From: Megalonaias nervosa | Lineage: Eukaryota; Mollusca; Bivalvia; Unionida; Unionidae | Direction: 5' to 3' | DNA length: 64,000 nucleotides | Assembly (NCBI GenBank): GCA_016617855.1 | Contig: JAECUM010009757.1 | Location: 1 to 64,000, forward strand | Shown: positions 55,385 to 64,000 of the stretch, piece after piece | How positions within the stretch are numbered: the first letter of the stretch is position 1 | Layout of the letters: every line of letters begins with the position of its first letter | Notes under the pieces: generated by a model | The model's input: only the letters and a program-made list of their open reading frames with translations | What the model was told of the DNA's origin: nothing | The model's database searches: none | Made by a program: the position numbers and the translations under genes

Positions 55385-55992
55385 AGCTGAGCACTCCCCT
55401 ATCTCTGTACCTTCCACTGGTTGCCCGTTCGATCCAAAACTAAACACAAAATCTGCTTTTGATTTTACCTATGGTTGTTTACCACTAGATACGTATGGTT
55501 GTTTACCACTAGATACCTATGGTTGTTTACCACTAGATACCTATGGTTGTTTACCACTAGATACCTATGGTTGTTTACCACTAGATACCTATGCTCATCT
55601 ATTTTGTATTTATAATACTAGCGTTGCTCTTCTGACAGTTATATACTCAGTATTCCAACTCTCAAAAACAGTTCTTTTTCATACCATCGTTCTGTTACCT
55701 GGAACCTATTGCCTTTTAAACTCAGACACATCGACACGGTAATCTCATTCAAGGGTGCACTAAGCATTCATCCATTTATACTGTAAGAACAAACGCAAGA
55801 CTTAACAGTGTTTCTTTACCCATTTTAGGCATGCTTGTTTTCTTATATACTGAAATAAATATTCTTATTTGTTAACTAATATTGTGAAGTGTTTAGAGCT
55901 TTGCAAGATTAAGAGCTATAATAAATCCTCATTTTCATTATTAATATTATTATTATTATTATTAATATTATTATTATTATTATTATTATTAT
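55385..55992 (+). mobile_element. CR1/L2-type LINE, short 3' fragment
   Basis: It starts in the middle of the C-terminal RT region: LHWLPVRSKTKHKIC in one frame matches the LHW.SIRSRIKHNIC text of the copy at 53829. After a 24-bp tandem expansion it ends near SVTWNLLPFKLRHIDTVISF then KGAL. The 3' part has TTAGAGCTTTGCAAGATTAAGAG and a (TTA)n tail at 55943-55992. Frames are broken. Confidence 0.8.
55467..55593 (+). repeat. 24-bp minisatellite inside LINE
   Basis: Five exact-length units of ACCTATGGTTGTTTACCACT plus AGAT (55467-55586) and a partial sixth; only one unit differs, by one base. The 24-base length keeps the frame. High identity shows a recent expansion within an old LINE fragment. 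Confidence 0.95.
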
Positions 55993-56022
55993 TGTGACCA
56001 CAGAAGCTATGAATATAAACCA

Positions 56023-56090
<68 letters not shown>
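56023..56090. repeat. (TA)n microsatellite
   Basis: About 33 TA units, separating the LINE fragment from the GC-richer stretch to its right. Confidence 0.97.
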
Positions 56091-56094
<4 letters not shown>

Positions 56095-56095
<1 letters not shown>

Positions 56096-58227
56096 AATGA
56101 ACACAGTTAAAATTTTGAAGCAGCCAGTTGCTGCTGTCGGACGACGACAATCAACACTTCACATCGGTCAAAGCCCATGCTGGATGGTGTATGTCGCTGT
56201 CAAGCATAACGATCATAATCACGGTCCATATTCCACCCAACTTTAAATAACTTCTCTTAAACCAAACTGATAAAAACAAAAGAAAGAAAATGAAAAGTTT
56301 CGACGGCAATATCCACGAATCATGGCAAAAAAAGTGGGTGTATCACAAAGGAAATTCGTTACAGCATCCTGCTATAAATAGGTTTTCAATAATGTTAACA
56401 ATGTAAGGTGAGAGTTGGCCCTACGTGATGAGGTAGCATTTGCCGGGCGTTCTCCTGCAATATGACCGGCGGAGACAGGAACATCTTTGGCGTGACTCGC
56501 TTCCAGAACTGCAGCTGAAGCCGAAACCGTTGACGCAATGTATATGCAGCAAGCACTGTCCGTACAGATGCCATTGATGCAATGTGTTCCACATCCAATA
56601 CCATCGTAAGCACTGACAATACAGTTTTTGAAGGAGGAAACATGACACTACTGCGATGGATCCTAGTCAACTGAAACGATCTTGAAGATACGAGGAACGA
56701 GGCGTATAAAATGTTTGTGTCCATAAAGGTTCATGATCTTGTACTGAAAATGACGGAGAGCAGTTGTTGCCCTAGTTGATGGAACTGGCCATACAGGTAT
56801 AGAAGCAAACAATCAATGGCTTTGATCGATTTCAGATGGTCCAAAATTCAAAGGGCCAAGAAGAATGCGGGATAAAGGCCTGAGTGGGGCTACTACATTG
56901 CGTGTTGGTCTTTTGCCCCTGGCAACATATAATAATTTGCCAGCCGCATAAAAACGATCTTTGGGCCCTATTGTGCCCGTAACAAATCAATGAAACTGTT
57001 CGACGAGGGCGTCACCAGTATCGGCAGTGGAAATGGTGAGTCAGGATATACAGTATGCACCCTCGGGATGTGGTGTCCGTGCATGGGGGCGTCCGTGTCA
57101 CGCGTATTCAGCATGTGAGGTCAGCAATACGTCTTACAGAATGCCCTCGATGTCAACGCGAAGTGTCGGATGGACCTATTGGTTTATGACACCTACCAAT
57201 ACGTCCTCCTCGATGAAGCGTACCACGAGATCGTAAATTGGATCTTCAACGAGGTTGATGATGATGACTGGGGCCAGGTTACACTAATTACAATGATGCT
57301 GTATCTCTATTTAAAATGTCCTGCTACCTCATTAACAGCCACCACGCAGAGTGATGCCTTCATCATATCGGTGGCGCCACAACACGTCTTGACTGGGCCC
57401 GCTACAGCAAATACTATAATAGTTGAATAGGGCCGATGATATTGTTTATATTGGACGCTGAATATTATAATCATGCCAAAGCCATCCCTACAAGTAGAAC
57501 CAGCCACCAGTCAAATTAAGGGGCCGATGAACACGCCAAGTAACTTTTCCCTCCGTCATCTCGCTGACTTAAACCAACGACAGGGAAGATCGCAAGGTCT
57601 TGATCCGCAAAAAATACCGACGCCGACTCCATCTTCAGCGTCACACAGAGATTCGGCGACGACAATCATAAGGTTATAACAGATCTTATAATCGGTCAGA
57701 AGGACTTCACTGGATAATACTCTATCTACTTCTTCAGCCTGAAGAAACTCGGTCAGGTGAAGCAGTTGGTCACTGACATCTATTCCAGGGCCAGCCTCTG
57801 CCCAGACCCGCCTGAATCGCCTACTAAGTCCTCGTAGTCATCATCTTGTATAAGATAATGCTGTTCGAGGGTGCTGAGGAACGAATGGCTGTGGTCGTGG
57901 CTCCATCAGATCACAGAAGTTAAAGCTCGATGTTTACATACATATTTGTCGCGATGCCACACGAACGTCAAATGAGGGACAGGCAGGAATGCAAACCAAG
58001 TCCTCGACGACTGCCCATGTCAAGAGCGTTTGATATGACATCATGGTCAATCGTCACGTTGACTTTAATCTTCCGTCACGGCCCTGAAGACCATGAAAAA
58101 GAAGATATTATATTTCCCTTTTTAGACTTTTGTACCTTTTCAGCATATTTCTGCCAATAGAGAGGCGACGTCAGCATTGGGAACCTTGGTACGGTTGGAC
58201 ACTTGACCGTCGCAAAAGTTATTGGAA
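56095..58227 (-). pseudogene. GC- and CpG-rich island with broken reading frames, left part
   Basis: G+C is near 50% (lines near 57001 and 57121 count 48-53%), against about one third elsewhere, and CpG is frequent. On the minus strand a chain of protein-like segments in shifting frames can be followed: STIIVFAVAGPVKTCCGATD (about 57390), VEDPIYDLVVRFIEEDVLVG (about 57230), HHIPRVHTVYPDSPFPLPIL (about 57070), RPTRNVVAPLRPLSRILLGP (about 56900), then an open 109-codon stretch 56724-56395 with MFPPSKTVLSVLTMVLDVEH. A further 80-codon open frame lies at about 57840-57595. ORFs of similar size exist on the + strand, so the coding strand is not certain. I do not recognise the family. A decayed insertion of foreign or viral-like origin is possible. 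Confidence 0.4.
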
Positions 58228-59146
58228 TGTTACGTATATGTAATTAAATTGCTTGTGTGTTAGTTTTGAAATTCTTTTTATTTTATTTTTGTTTCATTAC
58301 ATTTTATTGTAATGATTATTGAAAGGATTCAAAATTCTTTTTCAGTAATTCGATATTTTCTTTCAGCAAATGTTGTTTATTTAAGACGTAAAAGTGTTAC
58401 ATGAGAATTATTTTTAGTTAACCTAGTTCGTCTTGGGCTGGCAAGAACGTAAACAGGCAGTTAAAATGATTGTTCAGTATCAGGGCCATACTTTCCTTGC
58501 GTGATCACTATGTGTAAACAACGCTATTTAATTATTGGTTTTTAAGCGGGGCTACACTGGCGTACGTGATGGATTTCTTGTAGTAAGAGACCACATGACC
58601 GATCTCGCGAGACTTGAAATGATGTTTTGGGGGTTTAAATACGCATTTTTAATATTCTTCTGGCAGAGTCGTTTTAACATCTTGAAGGAACAACGTGTTT
58701 CTTTTTATTTGTTGCCAGATTGTTTATTTTTCATCTGATTTTTGGATTTAATAATTTATTCTCCTGGAAACTCAACAAGTTGACTTTTTTATAAAAAATT
58801 CTGAAAGATATTCATGGAAATTTAATCTGGAATTATTCGGAAACAAAAACTGTGATTCAATTGAGGAATTGTTGATATTCGTACATTGGACCACATCTGA
58901 CGACATCGCATTCCATATTTGTGTGTCGTCGAGATTCGAACTTGGATTCTAATAGAACTATTTAGTGATAGGACTTGTGTTTTCATTCTTAGGATCAAAT
59001 TTTGGATTATATTCACAAACTGTAAGTCCTATTTACCAATTTTTACATTGTTTTCTAGGGAAATAAATTATTTTGTTAAAATATACAAAGCTTGTTGGCT
59101 TTCACTCTTTTCTTTGTTACTGAGTACGAGCCCTTTTCACGTAATA
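58228..59146 (+). mobile_element. Solo LTR, family L, inside the GC-rich island
   Basis: It starts TGTTACGTATATGTAATTAA, has CTAGGGAAATAAATTATTTT near its end, and finishes CTTTTCACGTAATA. Start and end match the LTR at 25180-25996 and, reversed, those ending at 12887 and 43221. G+C drops to the genome average within it and rises again outside, so it was inserted into the island. No clear target duplication. Confidence 0.65.
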
Positions 59147-59990
59147 GGAGTCATACCCAGTCGCATGGCATGAAAATGTTGCGGCCACGGACTCGCACAG
59201 GGGCGGTGAAGAGAGCTACCCCAATCTTCGATCTGCTGCGGCTTGCCAGGTTCCGGAAACACTTTTTGGGCGTCTACATGCGAGATGAGCTGTAGTGCCT
59301 CCCGGCGTGAAGCAAGCGTAAGACATTCATTATTAACTTCGATATCTCGCAGAATGGTGGGACATAATGGGTAGCGTTCTGACAAATCCTGTCCGCCTGC
59401 TGTACTTTGACTCATCTGGTCTCATGCCGCCGCAAGAGCTCGATACTTATCTCTACCCCCCATGGCTGCGACCCATTGACCCTTCTGCTCACCTACTCAT
59501 ACTCCCGTTGAGACAATGGCGAGGGCTTAATCGACCACCACGCATCAACTGAGGTCCTGAAGGCGCTGAATTGCGATCTGATGTCCAAGCCACGCAGACC
59601 TTCCTATTCGTTTAGAAATCCTTTAACAGTTTAGCAAAACCTAAGTCACTGACAGGGTGAAAGCCATTAGCAGAAAAGAATCATTTGGAATCGCTACAAC
59701 CTGCACCCATTGCCAGTGTGATTGCTTCTGAGGCGGATGCACCCATAACCTTCTCAAATTCCCGTTACTTGTGTAAGTTAAGAAAGACTAATATAACAAT
59801 GTAAATAGACCAAAAATATGGGGGAGCTCCTTATCAATCTATGTGCTGAAGGCGCTAAGTTGCGATCGGCTGCCCGGCTCACTATTGAATACGGCACTGT
59901 CGCTTACCCGCCTTTTTTTAGAAGAAGCTGGCTGTGATCACATGTATCCGGTAATTCCGCCAAAAATTCCAAAAGAAAGAAGCTGGCGTT
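59147..59990 (-). pseudogene. GC- and CpG-rich island, right part
   Basis: The island resumes after the LTR. On the minus strand 59415-59137 is open for 92 codons, with CPTILRDIEVNNECLTLASR and KVFPEPGKPQQIEDWGSSLH. The same frame extends upstream to about 59520 with only two stops (GQWVAAMGGRDKYRALAAA). The + strand has a 61-codon ORF (59367-59552) over the same bases. A short direct repeat, GAAGGCGCT.A.TTGCGATC, occurs at about 59559 and 59847. Product and origin unknown; G+C falls back to normal by about 60000. Confidence 0.35.
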
Positions 59991-59999
59991 TGTTTTTAA

Positions 60000-62635
60000 C
60001 AAGACTCTGTGTCCTAAAATCTGTAACAGAAAGAAACCAGACCAACACTTTTAGTAACTGTAACAAACAATTTATTTTTGCTATGTTACTAAGTGAATAT
60101 TTCAATAGAGACTCTGTGCAGTGTGATTTAAATCCCAAACAATCCGAAAGGTCATATGCCAAGAACAAAAGTATAGAATGTTCCCAATAATTCCAATAAT
60201 CTTGAATGTCCAGATTGACAAATGATCTTGAATATCCTGACGTTCTAATAATCTTGAATGTCCCGCTGTAACACATTAATGTAGTCAAGAATGTCTTTGA
60301 ACGAGTTTAACATATTCAAAAAGTAAAGTGATTGTCCAGAAGTCTGGAATTCTGGTTTGTGTTAATCATTTTGGTGATTTATAAGTTTTACATAAACTTG
60401 TCTACACTGTTACTTTTGCAACCATACCATTATCTACTGCTCGTCTTGAGAATTCCTTTATCTTGCATAAGAAACGTTCTGCACATACTGGAGACCGCAT
60501 TCAGAATAGATACATCATATACACTGTTAATTATAATAAATATGTACATAGTGAAAAATGTATTACAGGGAAATTAAAGTCATATAATTTTATGATTTAC
60601 AAACTATTCTTGATCTTTTTATAAACTTCTTTTCTTGCTGCTTATACAGTCCATTCTTGAGTCATAACAGCCATTCTATTTTCACTTTGCCTGTATTTAT
60701 TGCGTCATCTAACCTTTGTATTTTTCTCCCTTTATTTCTCGCCCCTTGAAATAATAAACTTTACCATGTACACAATTATCATCATTTTTGTCCTAGTTTG
60801 AAATCATCGGATGACCTTTAAGTTGCTATTGTATTCAATAATGCAATTATTTCTGCAATGACATTACTGCGAGAAAGATGCCAATTATTATCACCAATTT
60901 ATTTTAATTTCATTCCTGAATCCGTACAGCATGACTAAAATCTTATCATCACATTTCATCAGTGACAGCTTCCCAATACGTTTTAATAGTATCATGTGTA
61001 GCTGATGTAGGCTTATGAAATGTGTGCTCTTTATTACCTTGTTCACCAGATATGCAGATCTCCTATCGTATTTGTTGGTAATTTCGAGTTTTGTTTTCAT
61101 TAATGCCTTTGATTTCTTGTATAAAAACCATGCCTGTGAAATTTACTCATACTTGATGTCACTGTGTTTATTACGTATGTTAAATATGACATGCAGCATT
61201 CAATAATCTTTTCTCTATTAACGTATTGAACATTATTCTGAATGTTATCTATGTTAATATATGTTCTTATGTCATTTATTATTGCTTTTGTGGATTATGT
61301 AGATGAAATTTATTCTGCATCTTTCTTTTATTCCATAGATTATTTCACCATCCATATTATCAGTATCACATTTTGTAAGCCCGTTATCTCTCAGCCCTCA
61401 ATGTACTTATACTCCACGATACAACTATATATCTATTGTTATTCCGATGTATAGTTTAAAGCAATACTGTGATTTGGAAGTACGCAAATATCAAAATACG
61501 TACCTTAACCATTCCATTTCCTAAGTATATTTTTTCTATTTATTCTTTATTCTTTAGTATCACCTCTAATACCCATATGTAGTTTGGTTTATCATACGGA
61601 CACAATTCTTTATTTGTAAAAATATTCACCCCTCACGTTTTGCCTGTTAAATCTTCTAGTCTGTAGACTAACAAGTGTCCTAAATAAATGACTTTAATGA
61701 AAACTTTATCATAGTTTAATAACACTTTTTTGGGCAGATCAAATTATGCACCTATATTTTGAACTGTTGTACCTGGTCTAAATGTTTGTGTACCTAAAGT
61801 GTTTTGTTTCTTTAGGAACCAAAAAGCTTCCTATATGCGTTTGATCTGTGTAATACAATGCTTGTGTTCACTTTTAATTGTTCTATGTGTTATGATTAAA
61901 CTTGGAACTTAGAACCTATCTGGTCTGTTTTGCTATGGAACCTGCGACCGTTTGATTATGAATCCGGAAATGTTCCAAGTAAGTTAACACAGTGCCCCCA
62001 AATTAAGTATTCAATGTGTTGTTTTCTAGAAATAATTTTACCCTTATGTTGTCGAGTTTGCTGCCAGTAATATATATTCTCAGGTTTTAATAGTTTTAGG
62101 ATTCATCATTCCTTGTTATTTTATTTCGGGGTGAAAATATCAGGTAAACCAAATCACCCATCACTGTGAAAATTCTTTCGTATCTGTTCGTTCCATTCAA
62201 CTATCGCTGTCTGATAGAGATTTATTTCCATATCTCACGCAGACACGTCTGTAACAATCAACATCATCATTCGATTAATTAGTGTTTTGACTGGTCAATT
62301 TATCATGCTTTCAGTTCAATGTAACTTATGTTCATGTTTCTTCTATTATATGCTTGATGAACTAGTTAGATTATATGTACGTGTAAGACTATCATGATCG
62401 TATTAGAGATATCTTAGTTAGTCTTTTTGTCCTTCATTAAATAAGCACACCACACACATCCATTCATCGTATACCTGATGCATGGTCTACAAGTATCATA
62501 GCCAAAGTCAGCTTAATATTAATCTACAAGTCATGATTCAAGTTAATTGGACGTTTTTCGAATACCTTTAAACGAATTAATGTTTTAATAATTATTTCCA
62601 ATTGTGCTTTTTCGTAAAGTAAATTTTGCACATGT
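60000..62635. other. No gene seen
   Basis: AT-rich. A short motif AATAATCTTGAATGTCC recurs three times in varied form at 60195-60265. The antisense pair of ORFs at 59843-60288 (115 and 116 codons) runs out of the island; neither shows a motif. Confidence 0.5.
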
Positions 62636-62638
62636 TTT

Positions 62639-62887
62639 TCAATTTACTGTTTGAAAGCTGTTAGGTTGACTATAAATTATCTCCCTTTTCTTACAATCGC
62701 AGCATATGGATCTGGTAAAATCTACCGAATCTGAAAATGGCAATTTAAAATCAGCTGCATGCTTGATTGTGGATTTACATTCATCATGTACAAAATGCGT
62801 ACATTTTTGCACCTTACTGTTTTTATTATCTAGTTTATATTTTAAATTTCTCATTACGTAATGTAATCTGTAAATGTCAATCATCAT
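62639..62887 (-). other. Repeat-borne ORF, possibly the start of a gag-like gene of the family L retroelement
   Basis: An 82-codon minus ORF containing MRNLKYKLDNKNSKVQKCTH, then FVHDECKSTIKHAADFKLPF and SVDFTRSICCDCKKREI. A decayed version of the same text (SKVQKRNKF, then YDECK and TFTRSI in other frames) lies next to an LTR end at 43068-43215. Cys and His residues (C-x2-C near the end, further C and H spaced along it) hint at metal binding. No known family recognised. Confidence 0.4.
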
Positions 62888-62938
62888 GAGTCATTTTAAG
62901 GTGAACTGTTAACATCACATTCTTGTGAGAAAACTTTA

Positions 62939-63074
<136 letters not shown>

Positions 63075-63079
63075 GTTTA

Positions 63080-64000
63080 CTTTCATATTCATCTCATGAA
63101 ATATTTCATTCAAATCTCTGAAGATATAGAATAAAATATGACATTTCTCTTTGCCTCCGTCATCATATTAGATATGAAATCAGTTTCAAAGTATTTTCTG
63201 TTTGAAAATCTTCCAAACGAAAATTCCTCATCCTCTGTGTTGAAAATTGTGTTCATTAAACATGCATGCTTTCTGTAAATTTGCTCCAACCGAATTTCTG
63301 AAATGTATAGTTGATATTAGATTGTCCAAACATACTGACTGGATTACCTCCCTTGACTGAGGCTCGGTTTGCTTTTACTGACGTTAGTTCAGAGCGATCC
63401 GATCCGATCATGCAGCATTGGTTTGGTCTTGTTCGGATTAAAGTTTATGTTTCAATGAGTACACTGCCAATCGTCCTTGAAGTTCATTACTTCATAAACT
63501 AGTGCAAAATTAGGATCAGACTGAAATTGTAGACCCTCATCGTTCATCGAATAATGTGGAAATAAGACTGGATGCCTTCAGCTTGTTTGGACACGTCAAT
63601 AGATACATTAACATAGACCAAGATCTGCTGAAGCATGATGAAACGGCTGATCCTGATCTATGCTGTTTGCATTTGGATGTGACAAATACATGCGCTATTA
63701 CATTACTCTAATGTTTGTCTTCCTTTCTAGAAACAAAAGAGACAAGTAAGTGTTGACTTTGTGTTTGTTTATCTCCATAAATTATTCTAGTTGTTTCGTA
63801 ACAGTAGAAACTGAATGACACAATTGTTTTATAATATCCCTTCTCTTCTCTACCAAAATAGAACAACAGATTGACTTGTATTCCTGTTTAGAATTATTTG
63901 CTTTAAAAATATTTTGTGTTTTGGGGCATTTCCATCCTTCCTTCCGTTATTCAGACCTTTTCTTGTGTCCGTGCACTCATGAGTGTTCATTTCGTCCGTC
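63080..64000. other. No gene seen
   Basis: AT-rich. The 63-codon + strand ORF at 63311-63502 is followed by no splice site or motif I can support. AAACAGCATAGATC-type sequence near 63660 (minus strand) loosely resembles 48837-48855. Confidence 0.45.

Noticed and set aside
59843..60288. Overlapping 115- and 116-codon ORFs on opposite strands
   Set aside because: Each runs from the GC-rich island into AT-rich DNA, with no motif; no way to choose between them.

Overview
The window is a piece of an animal nuclear genome. It is AT-rich (roughly one third G+C by eye) with long introns, GT-AG splice sites, microsatellites and dense eukaryotic transposons. The mix of tRNA-derived SINEs with a Nin-like core, CR1/L2-type LINEs, DIRS, Penelope-like, Ty3/gypsy and pogo/hAT elements suggests a marine invertebrate, most likely a mollusc. 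That placement is inference; no species marker is visible.

One host gene can be read with confidence: TRMT44 (METTL19 family), the tRNA(Ser) uracil-44 2'-O-methyltransferase, on the + strand. Five coding exons (1555-1960, 7136-7259, 16216-16432, 24202-24270, 33946-34053) join in phase to 924 nt (308 codons). They run from an MAEGY start to the SAM-binding motif I (VDLGCGNGLL). The rest of the methyltransferase domain was not found downstream. A short CpG-richer stretch with two ETS-like motifs near 900-950 is the candidate promoter.

The introns are mostly transposons. Intron 1 holds SINEs. Intron 2 holds two degraded DIRS copies; the second is split by an LTR that itself carries a MITE and a SINE. 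Intron 2 also carries a degenerate array of a roughly 135-bp repeat, and a second array of the same repeat lies just after exon 5. Intron 3 holds a pogo-type transposon with transposase remains and two further TIR elements. Intron 4 holds a solo LTR, SINEs and a deleted Ty3/gypsy element with a 5-bp target duplication.

From 35 to 64 kb there are a hAT-like element, a pogo-like TIR element, a Penelope-like 3' end with a hammerhead-like remnant, a 1.9-kb array of a roughly 100-bp unit with a palindromic core, and three LINE copies. There are also two unassigned candidate exons: a terminal exon at 53073-53294 (+) and an acidic first exon at 49422-49692 (-). The least explained stretch is 56.1-60.0 kb: G+C close to 50%, CpG-rich, with broken reading frames and split by a solo LTR. 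Its origin is unknown. No structural tRNA, rRNA or CRISPR was seen.
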